Notes: generated by a model not told the origin, from the letters alone. 8,892 nucleotides of DNA from JBGOUJ01 sp041477005 (GCA_041477005.1 JBGOUJ010000313.1:1-8892), one strand, 5' to 3'; positions 1 through 5,832 are shown, counted from the first letter of the stretch. Translations and numbers: made by a program.

Positions 1-421
1 CGTTGATCTTCACCCAATACGTTTTCGGAACGCGTTGCCCGCCCGTAAGGATGGCGTTGGCGAACTCGCCGTCGTTGGTGAACAGCAGCAGGCCTTCGCT
101 GGCGTAGTCCAGCCGCCCGACCGGATAGACCCGCTGCTTCATGCCGCTCAACAACTGCATCACGGTCGGCCGCCCCTCGGGATCGGAAGTGGTGGTGACG
201 CTGCCCTTCGGCTTGTGGAGCATCAGGTAGACCAGCTCGCGAGGCGCGCGCAGCAGCTTGCCGTCCACCTTGATGTGATCTCTCGCCAGGTCGGCCTTGC
301 TGCCCAGCTCGGTCACCACCTGCCCGTTGACGGTTACGCGGCCTTCGAGAATGAGCTGCTCGGCTTTGCGCCGCGAAGCGACCCCCGCCTGGGAAATGAT
401 CTTTTGCAGCCGGGCTTGCAT
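1..421 (-). CDS. rluB: 23S rRNA pseudouridine synthase, RluB/RsuA family (partial, 3' end outside window)
   Basis: Converts a specific uridine in ribosomal RNA to pseudouridine. The first 140 residues are present; the rest lies beyond base 1 (family proteins are usually about 240-290 residues). The N-terminus, beginning MQARLQKIISQAGVASRRKAE, is the S4 RNA-binding domain (about residues 2-60), followed by YLMLHKPKGSVTTTSDPEGRPTV (64-87) and the catalytic-loop motif GRLDYASEGLLLFTNDG (102-118). Asp105 is the expected catalytic aspartate. The ATG at 419-421 fits the usual family N-terminus, although no good Shine-Dalgarno sequence precedes it. The 79 bases back to the scpB stop are almost entirely an intergenic repeat, so the gene is probably cotranscribed with scpAB. 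The family is sure; which member (RluB, RluE, RluF or RsuA) is less so, with RluB favoured because scpB-rluB adjacency is common in bacteria. Confidence 0.9.
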   Translation of the reverse strand, partial: MQARLQKIISQAGVASRRKAEQLILEGRVTVNGQVVTELGSKADLARDHIKVDGKLLRAPRELVYLMLHKPKGSVTTTSDPEGRPTVMQLLSGMKQRVYPVGRLDYASEGLLLFTNDGEFANAILTGGQRVPKTYWVKIN

Positions 422-430
422 AGGGAGTGA

Positions 431-518
431 AACCGCAGAGGAACACAGATGCACACCGATCGGAAAATGCGTTTTATCTGTGTTTATCCGTGTTCATCGT
501 TTATCCGTGTTCATCTGT
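431..518. repeat. Intergenic repeat of the GATGAACACGGATAAACAC type, imperfect inverted plus direct units
   Basis: Bases 438-460 and 476-498 are imperfect inverted copies (18 of 23 positions match) around a 15-base loop. The right arm is also reiterated: a 16-base unit, TTTATCCGTGTTCATC, occurs at 483-498 and again at 500-515, and a shorter relative (TTTATCTGTG) lies at 473-482. On the minus strand it reads as short GATGAACACGGATAAACACAG-like words, a kind of dispersed intergenic repeat I recall from several environmental bacterial phyla; its function is not known to me. It overlaps the last codons of scpB, whose TAA lies inside the second unit, and ends about ten bases before the pseudouridine synthase start codon. 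Confidence 0.75.
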
Positions 519-1100
519 AGTTCCTTCGGTGGTCGTTCCTTCGATGGCTGCCTCTGCGGGTCCCTCGCCCAGGGCGGCGCGGCTCAACTCTTCGAACTCC
601 TTTAAGGTCGGCAGCTCGCTCAGATCGTTCAGCCCGAACTGCACCAGAAACTCGCGGGTGGTCTTGTAGAGGATCGGCCGCCCCAGCACCTGCTTGCGGC
701 CGGCCGTGGTGACCAGCTTGCGCTCGAGCAACGTGTGGATCACTCCCGCCGCGTTGACGCCGCGGATCTCCTGGATCTCGGGCACCGTAACCGGCTGCTT
801 ATACGCGATCACAGCGAGAGTCTCCAGCGCCGGCATGGAAAGCTTCAGCGGCGGCCGCAGCGTTTTGACGAATCGCCGCACCGCGTCGTGATGCTCGGGC
901 TTGGTGGAGATCTTATAGCCGCCGGCGATGGCCCGCGCCTCGACGCCCCGCTCCGGACGCTGGTGATCGGCCACCAGCTCGCCGATCAGCGTCTCCACCT
1001 CGGCCCTGTCCCACTCCAGGCCGCTGGCCAACTGGTCCACCGAAAGCGGCTCCTCGGTGACGTAAAGAATCGCCTCCAGCAACGCGCGGCGCTCAGACAT
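501..1100 (-). CDS. scpB: Segregation and condensation protein B (ScpB)
   Basis: ScpB is the kleisin-associated winged-helix subunit of the SMC-ScpA-ScpB condensin that organises and segregates the chromosome; it acts as a dimer bound to ScpA in the cytoplasm. The 199-residue product has the usual length and two winged-helix regions. The first runs about 3-80 (RRALLEAILYVTEEPLSVDQLA). The second runs about 88-160 and includes LSMPALETLAVIAYKQPVT, the family signature EIRGVNAAGVIHTLLERKLV and GRPILYKTT. The ATG at 1098-1100 follows GAGGGTT and overlaps the end of scpA by eight bases, so translation is probably coupled. The low-complexity tail after residue 180 (EGTT/TEGTT) ends inside the downstream repeat element: the last codons, T-T-D-E-H-G-stop, are repeat sequence. 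Confidence 0.95.
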   Translation of the reverse strand: MSERRALLEAILYVTEEPLSVDQLASGLEWDRAEVETLIGELVADHQRPERGVEARAIAGGYKISTKPEHHDAVRRFVKTLRPPLKLSMPALETLAVIAYKQPVTVPEIQEIRGVNAAGVIHTLLERKLVTTAGRKQVLGRPILYKTTREFLVQFGLNDLSELPTLKEFEELSRAALGEGPAEAAIEGTTTEGTTDEHG

Positions 1101-1881
1101 AACCCTCGTCGGCAGCCAAAATCGGCTCCTCGTTCTGGAATACCAGGTCGAACATCTTGTGTTTGCGGATGATGATGTCGCCGAAAATTTCTCTTTGCCG
1201 CAGCAGGATGGCTTGCATGCGCACCAGCTCCAGTACGGCCAGAAACAGCGCCACCAGCGGCCGGCGCCCCGGCTGCTTCTCGAAAATCTGTTGCAACAGC
1301 AGCGGCTGGTCGCTCGCCAGCAGAATATTCTTCAGATATTGAATTTGCTGGACCACCGAAACATCCTCGCCGGCCACTTCGAACTGCGGCCGGTTCTTGG
1401 CCCGCTCCAGCACGATGTCGAAAACCCGGACCAGATCGATCAGCGTCACCGCCAGCCCCGGTTCCTCATCCTCGTCGAGGAAGGAAGAGATCTGCGGGTT
1501 CGACCACACGTTCTCCTCGATCAACCGCTTCTGCTGCAGCATCTGCGCCGCGCTCTTGTATTTTTCGTGCTCCAGCAGCCGGTTCACCAGCTCTTGCCGC
1601 GGGTCCTCCGGCTCCTCGCCGGGCAGCACCGGATCGGCGGGCAGCAGAAGCCGGGACTTGATGTGGATCAGCGTGGCCGCCATCAGCACGAACTCGCCCC
1701 CCAGGTCGATGTTCAGCGATTCGGCGTGGTGCACGTAGTCGAGGTACTGCGACGTGATCCTGGCGATCGGAATGTCGTAGATGTTGATCTGCTGTTTGCG
1801 GATCAAATCGAGCAGCAGGTCCAGAGGACCGTCGTACTGCTCCAGGTGCACGTTGAGCGGGGAGGCGTCCACGGGCGTCAC
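1093..1881 (-). CDS. scpA: Segregation and condensation protein A (ScpA, kleisin)
   Basis: ScpA is the kleisin that bridges the head and neck of SMC dimers and binds ScpB. With the GTG start at 1879-1881 the product is 262 residues, the normal size. The N-terminal SMC-neck-binding region carries the signature EQYDGPLDLLLDLIRKQQINIYDIPI (about 14-39), then FVLMAATLIHIKSRLLLP (about 61-78), an acidic linker, and a C-terminal winged helix with LVALFLAVLELVRMQAILLRQ and FGDIII. The open frame continues upstream through the site-2 protease gene to 2472, but that extension is a shadow of the protease gene. The GTG is preferred because GTGA overlaps the protease stop by four bases, typical of translational coupling, and places the family signature near residue 14. 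No strong Shine-Dalgarno sequence is visible, consistent with coupling. Confidence 0.93.
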   Translation of the reverse strand: MTPVDASPLNVHLEQYDGPLDLLLDLIRKQQINIYDIPIARITSQYLDYVHHAESLNIDLGGEFVLMAATLIHIKSRLLLPADPVLPGEEPEDPRQELVNRLLEHEKYKSAAQMLQQKRLIEENVWSNPQISSFLDEDEEPGLAVTLIDLVRVFDIVLERAKNRPQFEVAGEDVSVVQQIQYLKNILLASDQPLLLQQIFEKQPGRRPLVALFLAVLELVRMQAILLRQREIFGDIIIRKHKMFDLVFQNEEPILAADEGYV

Positions 1882-2579
1882 ATTTTCAGCAGCGAGCCGA
1901 ACAGCCGCAACGGCGGTTCGAGCGTCCATCGGCCCAGCGGCGTGTACCAGAGAAGCAACAGCAGCACCACGAACCCGAACCGGCTGATGCTCCGATACCA
2001 CCTCCGGAGCGGCGCCGGCAGAAGCTGGTAGACGATGTGGCTGCCGTCGAGCGGCGGCACCGGATAAAGATTCAAGATGCCCAGCACCAGGCTCACTACC
2101 AGGACGCGGTGCAGCAGCCAGGCCAGCGGATCGATCACCGACGAACCTTCCAGCGCCACCGAGCCCGTGGCCACGAGCTGATCCACGGCCCGCGCCCCCG
2201 CCGCCGAGCTCCAGCGGATTCCCAGCAGCGCCGGCACGCAAGCCACCGCCGTGAGCAGATTGCTCACCGGCCCGGCCGCCGAGACCAGGATGTCGTCCCG
2301 GCGCGGCTTGCGCAGCTTGCTTAAATCGACCGGCGTAGGCTTGGCCCAGCCAAACGCCGTGAACCCGCTGAGGGTGGTCATCACGGGCAGGAGCACGGTC
2401 CCAAACAACTCCATGTGGCGCAACGGGTTCAGCGAGATGCGGCCCGCCAGCCGCGCCGTCGGGTCGCCGCACCGGTCCGCCACCAGCGCATGAGCCGACT
2501 CGTGCACGCTGATCGTGAACAAAAACGCCAGAATGCTGAACAGGAAAAACAGCGCCGCTTCACTCACGGTAAATGCCAT
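1878..2579 (-). CDS. Site-2 protease family membrane metalloprotease (M50)
   Basis: An integral-membrane zinc protease of the short M50/site-2 type, which cleaves substrates within or near the membrane; its substrate cannot be told from sequence. The product is 233 residues. The zinc motif HESAH (26-30) sits at the end of the first membrane helix, and the third zinc ligand is expected at Asp178 in NLYPVPPLDG (170-179). GWAKPTPVDL (78-87), usual in this subfamily, is also present. Hydrophobic stretches lie at about 8-25, 58-77, 98-121, 155-172 and 200-212. The ATG at 2577-2579 is chosen because it puts the first helix at the N-terminus; the 39-residue upstream extension of the frame is Pro- and Arg-rich and not membrane-like. 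The Shine-Dalgarno match is poor. It is the first gene of the scpA-scpB-rluB operon, a neighbourhood common for this family. Confidence 0.92.
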   Translation of the reverse strand: MAFTVSEAALFFLFSILAFLFTISVHESAHALVADRCGDPTARLAGRISLNPLRHMELFGTVLLPVMTTLSGFTAFGWAKPTPVDLSKLRKPRRDDILVSAAGPVSNLLTAVACVPALLGIRWSSAAGARAVDQLVATGSVALEGSSVIDPLAWLLHRVLVVSLVLGILNLYPVPPLDGSHIVYQLLPAPLRRWYRSISRFGFVVLLLLLWYTPLGRWTLEPPLRLFGSLLKM

Positions 2580-2699
2580 CTTAGCAGGCGCCGGAGGCTG
2601 GCGGCCAGGGGCCTGGAGGAAGCAGCCGTGCGGCGGCTCCTCGCGGCAGGAGACGTCGTCGCCGGGGACCTGGGCGGCGGGGCGCCGGATGGGCACAAT

Positions 2700-2967
2700 T
2701 CAGCCTGGATTTCCATTTTGACCCTTACTTCGTTTCCGCCGGCGGACCTGTTGCGCCAGTCGGTGTACAGCCGTTTGGCCGGTTATGAAGACGTGAACGA
2801 CGCGGAACGGCTCTCGCAAGATCCGACCTTTCGCCAGTTCGTGAAATTGTCGCGAACGGTGGGGTTCTCGGTTTTGGTTCGTTCGGACGGGCCGGAACCG
2901 CAACTTCCGCGGGCAACCGGGCGTATACTGATTGGCAACCGGGAGCCAAGATGGAAATCCCCGCTGA
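2700..2967. mobile_element. IS-derived mosaic remnant bounded by imperfect inverted repeats
   Basis: The outer 20 bases form imperfect inverted repeats: 2700-2719 reverse-complemented matches 2948-2967 at 17 of 20 positions around a shared ATGGAAATCC core. The 268-base interior carries a fragment of IS1380-type transposase but no complete gene. The right boundary abuts exactly the point (2968, GTGCGAATT) where similarity to the leader of the downstream glycoside hydrolase gene begins, which suggests a junction made by insertion or recombination. A related copy of the left repeat lies at 5475-5494 in the same orientation. TTCCGC (2905-2910) and TATACT (2924-2929) resemble promoter pieces, but with a 13-base spacer. 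The 120 bases to the left (2580-2699) are GC-rich and hold nothing I can name. No target-site duplication is obvious. Confidence 0.5.
2742..2837 (+). pseudogene. Fragment of IS1380-family transposase (N-terminal region)
   Basis: This stretch translates to 32 residues containing ADLLRQSVYSRLAGYEDV and NDAERLSQDPTFR. These match the conserved region near the N-terminus of IS1380-family DDE transposases, with the characteristic LRQS-GRLAGYEDVNDA-L--DP pattern as I remember it. Full transposases of this family are about 400-450 residues; only this piece survives. Upstream and downstream the same frame stays open but no longer resembles a transposase, and none of the DDE catalytic blocks is present. 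It lies inside the inverted-repeat-bounded mosaic and is certainly not functional. Confidence 0.75.
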
Positions 2968-3220
2968 GTGCGAATTGCACTGCCGCGAGGGGGTGCCGGT
3001 GACCTTCACGCTGACGCACTTTGCGAGGGGACCATGCAGTACCGTCGTCTGTTCGTCGGCCGCAGCGCTTTGGCCCGCGCATCCTTTCTCATCAATGGCT
3101 GCCCTCACGGCTGCGTTATGCACGGCGCAGACACCCGCTACCGCGCGCGCCATCGTGCTCGATGGCACCGGACCATGGCGCGATACGAACTGGACACTTG
3201 CGTCTCCCCCGTGCAGGTAA
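2968..3220 (+). pseudogene. Truncated, frameshifted duplicate of the leader, signal peptide and N-terminus of the 5956 glycoside hydrolase gene
   Basis: From the ATG at 3034-3036 to 3198 the sequence matches 5956-6119 with about 20 mismatches in 164 aligned bases, plus one inserted base at about 3094 in the signal-peptide region. The leader before the ATG (2968-3033) also matches 5886-5955, with about four bases of gap, including the AGGGGACC ribosome-binding region. After the insertion the hydrolase frame continues as MAALTAALCTAQTPATARAI to TNWTLASPPCR and stops at 3218-3220. The match to the full gene ends at the shared TGGACACT (3191-3198). The original start therefore no longer reads into the correct frame, and about 95 percent of the gene is absent. 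A start at 3095 could in principle make a 41-residue peptide, but nothing suggests it is used. Confidence 0.85.
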
Positions 3221-3281
3221 AGCGGGAACCGCGCCCTAACCCACCAGGCAGCGCGTCGACCGCCAGGCAGAGCTGCGGGGG

Positions 3282-5324
3282 CTATTGAACCGAGATCAGT
3301 GTCTTGTTGCTGACTCCGGCGGCCGTGCTGAGGACTACCTCCGCGCGGCCGGGTGGCACGCCGCTCGGCACGAACGCATTCACCTGGTAGAGTCCCACGA
3401 AACCCGGGGCCAAGCCTGAAAATATCACCTGAGCCGCGCGTCCGGCAATCGTCGCCTGAACCTGGGCCAGCGCCGCTTCACCGTTCGAAGGCAGACCGCT
3501 GGCCAGATCGCCCTGCACTTTGCCGAGGCCAATACAAAAGATCACCACTACATCGCCCGCCTTGGCCGGGTTGCCCTCATCCACCTGCACATAGTTCCGC
3601 GAGCCGTTGAGAATGGCGCCTTGCCCTTGCGCGTTGGCGAAGACCCGCGGGGCCGAAGCGCCCAGGGTCAGGGTGACCGCCGCGCTCGCCGTCTGCCGCC
3701 CGGTTACGACCGTGACGGCCGCAGTCGCCCCCGAGGTCTCGAAGGGGATCATGGCGTTGATCTGAGTGGGGCTGACGTAGTAGAGCGGCGCCCAACGATC
3801 GCCCACCTGCACCGAAACGCCCGCCAGTTGCGTCGGCAGCGGAGTGCGGTCGGCCGTAGAGGTCGCTTCCGCCAGATCCTGCCCGAAGATGGAGATCATG
3901 CTCCCCGGCGCAAAATGCGGGGGCGTGGTGTTGCGGTTGAACGCCGCGCCGTCCACAATACCGGCTGCCGACACCTGCGGGTTCACCGTCACAATCAAGC
4001 CCCCGGTAAAGGAGGACGACCCAAAGTAGACGTCGGTCGGCCCCAGCGGCGCATCGGCGGCCACCCGCACGTCGGCAATCTGAAAATTGCCGGAGGTCCG
4101 CAGCGGATTGCGCTGCGTAATCTTCGGCGAAGAGAAACTGACACTGCCGGAAAGACTCACGCCACCCAGGTTGACGGAGGTATCTATGCCGCGGCGGATC
4201 GAAGCCGGCAGCGTGCCGGCGCCGCCGGAGCCGACTCCGACGAACTGCAGGTTGGCGGCCGCGGGAACCGAGACCTGTACATTCACATTGCCCACCTCGG
4301 CTGTGGAAACGGTCACCGGGTTTGAGAGAAATGTCGTGGCAAAATTGTTATTGCCGTTCTGGAAAAAGCTGGAAAGCGACGACATCTGGACGGGTCCATC
4401 CAGCGGCTCGACGAACACCCGGTACGTCCCCGGCTGCAGACCGGCAATGCGATAGCCACCCTTTTCGTCGGTGATCGCCGAAGCAGTAGTGAGACCTGTG
4501 ACCGCCTGCGTCGCGACCACGTGCGCGCTCTTGACCGGCGTGCCGGAGGTGTTGGTCACCACTCCGCTGATGGCTGGACCCGGAGGGCCGTAAATCGCCC
4601 ACAGCGCGGCCACATCGTCGCTATGCAGACGCCTGAAGCACGCCAGGCCGAAATCGCAGGAAGGCGCCATGGCGGCCCCCACGATCCCCGTGTGTCCGAT
4701 TCCCAGCCAATGGCCTACGAGGTGCAGGGCGAGCGCCTGAATGTCGTAAGTGTTCGCCGCCTGCACATCCGTGGAAAAGCGCGACGCCGGATTGAAGACC
4801 ATGTCGGCCTCGACAATCTGGCCGACGGGTGTGAAGATATCCTCACCGGTGCTGTCACAGACGAAGTGGGTAAAGCCCGCCGGAGTGAACCTGCGGCTCA
4901 CGGTGCCGACAACACTCGCAGAAATGGGATCCGCCGTATCGGTGAACGAGATCATATTGATGTGATCGCACTGGATCTTGTTCACCACAGTAGTGCCGAC
5001 TTCCTCGAAGCTCACCACAGGCTTGCCATCCTGGAGCGGCATGACCGCCATCCAGGTGTCAACGGCCTGGCGAAAGGCCGCCCGGACCAGCTCTCTGTTG
5101 TTGTTGGGCGCGAAGCTCTCCTGGAAGGCATAGCGGATCACCGCGCCGTCTGCCCAGCGAACCGGTGTGTATCCCCGGTCGGAATTGATCACGTCCTGGC
5201 TGTACGCCGTGGCTGTCGCCGGCGTCAGCGCCAGACCCAACACCAGGGACATCATCCACCCGCTACGGCGGGCAAAGTCGCCGCTGCGGGGAGCACGAAG
5301 AGAAACGTAACCTGGAATTTTCAT
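3282..5324 (-). CDS. Secreted matrixin-like (M10-type) metalloprotease homologue lacking the catalytic Glu, with carboxypeptidase-regulatory-like and TIGR03437 domains
   Basis: A 680-residue secreted protein. Residues 1-40 form a long-n-region signal peptide (GWMMSLVLGLALTPATATA). Residues 50-246 resemble a matrixin/astacin-like zinc protease fold: an RYAFQESF-like strand, a central region, and HLVGHWLGIGH (201-211), with Met219 in AAMAPS as the likely Met-turn and a terminal LHSDDVAALWAIYG typical of the family. The zinc histidines 201, 205 and 211 are intact, but the position normally holding the catalytic glutamate (HExxH) is Leu202, encoded CTC, so proteolysis is not expected. Residues 252-310 form a carboxypeptidase-regulatory-like beta domain (ISGVV...GYRIAGLQPGTYRVFVEP). 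Residues about 455-680 are the TIGR03437 domain found on many Acidobacteriota exported proteins. The gene runs convergently toward the hydrolase-gene fragment and divergently from the full hydrolase gene. The ATG has no clear Shine-Dalgarno sequence of its own; a leader ORF overlaps it. Confidence 0.88.
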   Translation of the reverse strand: MKIPGYVSLRAPRSGDFARRSGWMMSLVLGLALTPATATAYSQDVINSDRGYTPVRWADGAVIRYAFQESFAPNNNRELVRAAFRQAVDTWMAVMPLQDGKPVVSFEEVGTTVVNKIQCDHINMISFTDTADPISASVVGTVSRRFTPAGFTHFVCDSTGEDIFTPVGQIVEADMVFNPASRFSTDVQAANTYDIQALALHLVGHWLGIGHTGIVGAAMAPSCDFGLACFRRLHSDDVAALWAIYGPPGPAISGVVTNTSGTPVKSAHVVATQAVTGLTTASAITDEKGGYRIAGLQPGTYRVFVEPLDGPVQMSSLSSFFQNGNNNFATTFLSNPVTVSTAEVGNVNVQVSVPAAANLQFVGVGSGGAGTLPASIRRGIDTSVNLGGVSLSGSVSFSSPKITQRNPLRTSGNFQIADVRVAADAPLGPTDVYFGSSSFTGGLIVTVNPQVSAAGIVDGAAFNRNTTPPHFAPGSMISIFGQDLAEATSTADRTPLPTQLAGVSVQVGDRWAPLYYVSPTQINAMIPFETSGATAAVTVVTGRQTASAAVTLTLGASAPRVFANAQGQGAILNGSRNYVQVDEGNPAKAGDVVVIFCIGLGKVQGDLASGLPSNGEAALAQVQATIAGRAAQVIFSGLAPGFVGLYQVNAFVPSGVPPGRAEVVLSTAAGVSNKTLISVQ

Positions 5325-5359
5325 TTTTCGCTCGGGTTCAAAAGCAAATGTAGACCCAT
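5321..5359 (-). CDS. Possible 12-codon leader ORF coupled to the metalloprotease-like gene
   Basis: A very strong Shine-Dalgarno sequence, GGGGAGGAGGG, directly precedes an ATG (5357-5359) that opens a 12-codon frame, MGLHLLLNPSEK. Its TGA (5321-5323) overlaps the ATG of the downstream gene as ATGA. The downstream start itself lacks a comparable ribosome-binding site, so ribosomes could be delivered by termination-reinitiation. The peptide shows no run of regulatory codons beyond four leucines. The start codon sits unusually close to the Shine-Dalgarno purines. The alternative is that this purine tract is part of a promoter spacer (see the promoter candidate at 5349-5377), in which case the leader ORF would not be transcribed in full. 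Confidence 0.35.
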   Translation of the reverse strand: MGLHLLLNPSEK

Positions 5360-5377
5360 CCCTCCTCCCCGCGTCAA
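5349..5377 (-). promoter_or_regulatory. Candidate sigma-70-type promoter for the metalloprotease-like gene
   Basis: On the minus strand TTGACG (5372-5377) is followed after exactly 17 bases by TCTACA (5349-5354). The first box matches the -35 consensus at five of six positions; the second is a weak -10 (three of six). The start of transcription would fall near 5342, about 18 bases before the gene's ATG. This is incompatible with translation of the leader ORF at 5321-5359, so one of the two readings is wrong. Confidence 0.3.
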
Positions 5378-5404
5378 ACGCAGGAGATCAAGGCGTCAAC
5401 TGGA

Positions 5405-5497
5405 GCGACCACATTTAGCCTGGCTCTCATCAACCAGACAGCGATCGGTCGCTAGTGCGCAGTTTTGCACGGCTTTTAGCTGGATTCCCATTTTGGC
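5405..5497. mobile_element. IS-end-like noncoding remnant with repeated TTTAGC(C)TGG motifs
   Basis: This stretch has no coding potential but carries short repeated words: TTTAGCCTGG near 5413 and TTTAGCTGGATTCCCATTTT at 5475-5494. The latter is a close relative of 2699-2719 (TTCAGCCTGGATTTCCATTTT) in the same orientation. Small inverted pairs (GCGA/TCGC near 5440, GTGC/GCAC near 5456-5470) lie between. The arrangement recalls the multiple-repeat ends of IS21-like elements, an impression from memory rather than a match I can prove. No istA or istB coding sequence is present in the window. Confidence 0.3.
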
Positions 5498-5521
5498 GTC
5501 CTGGACGTGCACAGTGTACAC

Positions 5522-5659
5522 CTACCCACCCTGGCGGCGACCAAATTTTTCCGTACTGCATGGTCTTGGTACCACCAGGCACTGGCCGGCACCCCTTCCC
5601 ACCGGCGTAGGAGCTTCTTCAAGAGCGACCAGGGCCTGGGGAAGGTGGTCGATCTTCAT
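5522..5659 (-). pseudogene. Possible truncated toxin gene of a toxin-antitoxin pair
   Basis: The ATG at 5657-5659 overlaps the stop of the upstream antitoxin-like frame as ATGA, the spacing expected for a coupled antitoxin-toxin pair. The frame gives only 45 residues, beginning MKIDHLPQALVALEEA, and then degenerates into a Gly/Arg-rich tail ending at a TAG. RelE/ParE-type toxins are usually 85-110 residues, and the visible part lacks enough conserved positions to name the family. The 3' side is abutted by the IS-end-like segment (to 5497), which may have truncated it. The identity is inferred mostly from position. Confidence 0.3.
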
Positions 5660-5832
5660 CGAGAACGCTTGGCCTTCTTAGGGGCAGCTCCCTTCTGCAA
5701 TTGCTCCTTCATCGAAGCAATCATCTACTCGGCGGTGCTGAAGGAACCCAAGGTGCGGCCTTTTTTGAAATCTGCTTCGGACTTGGCGAGGCGGGCGTCA
5801 ATGGTGCGACGTTGCTCATTCAGGTTGTCCAT
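5656..5832 (-). pseudogene. Antitoxin-like small protein gene interrupted by a nonsense codon
   Basis: The minus-strand frame from the ATG at 5830-5832 reads MDNLNEQRRTIDARLAKSEA, then DFKKGRTLGSFSTAE, an in-frame TAG (5725-5727), and resumes in the same frame as MIASMKEQLQKGAAPKKAKR to a TGA at 5656-5658. Read through, it would be a 58-residue basic-tailed protein. The GR-x-x-G-x-F-x-T-A-E-E-M-I pattern with the basic C-terminus resembles the toxin-binding tail of many small type II antitoxins. A single substitution (GAG to TAG) would explain the break. An in-frame ATG four codons upstream (5842-5844) is an alternative start. The product would end at residue 35, so the module is probably dead. 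Confidence 0.5.

Noticed and set aside
473..515. Short regularly spaced direct repeats suggesting a CRISPR-like array
   Set aside because: Units are about 16-17 bases with essentially no spacers; they belong to a dispersed intergenic repeat.
1882..2472. The scpA frame stays open upstream to 2472, giving a 459-residue product
   Set aside because: The upstream part is antisense-free shadow of the site-2 protease gene on the same strand, rich in Gly/Ala/Arg with no resemblance to kleisins; GTG at 1881 gives the normal ScpA.
2580..2696. 39-residue N-terminal extension of the site-2 protease frame
   Set aside because: Pro/Arg-rich, not membrane-like, and it would place the first helix and the HESAH motif too far from the N-terminus.
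2905..2929. TTCCGC and TATACT as a promoter for the truncated copy
   Set aside because: The spacer is 13 bases, too short for a sigma-70 promoter, and the boxes lie inside the inserted mosaic.
2951..3220. 89-residue frame that fuses leader sequence to the truncated hydrolase N-terminus
   Set aside because: It arises from the one-base insertion at about 3094, which joins a non-coding frame to the remnant; its first half matches only the untranslated leader and a wrong frame of the intact copy.
3241..3281. Possible terminator or repeat after the metalloprotease-like gene (CCAGGCAG twice)
   Set aside because: Only an 8-base direct repeat; no stable hairpin followed by a T-run is visible on either strand.
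5507..5521. Near-palindrome GTGCACAGTGTACAC as a repressor operator
   Set aside because: Fifteen bases with imperfect symmetry beside decayed genes; no second copy seen near a promoter, so chance is likely.
4521..5681. Long plus-strand open frame of 386 codons
   Set aside because: It is the complement of the metalloprotease-like gene, Arg-rich and without a recognisable domain, and runs on into the intergenic region.
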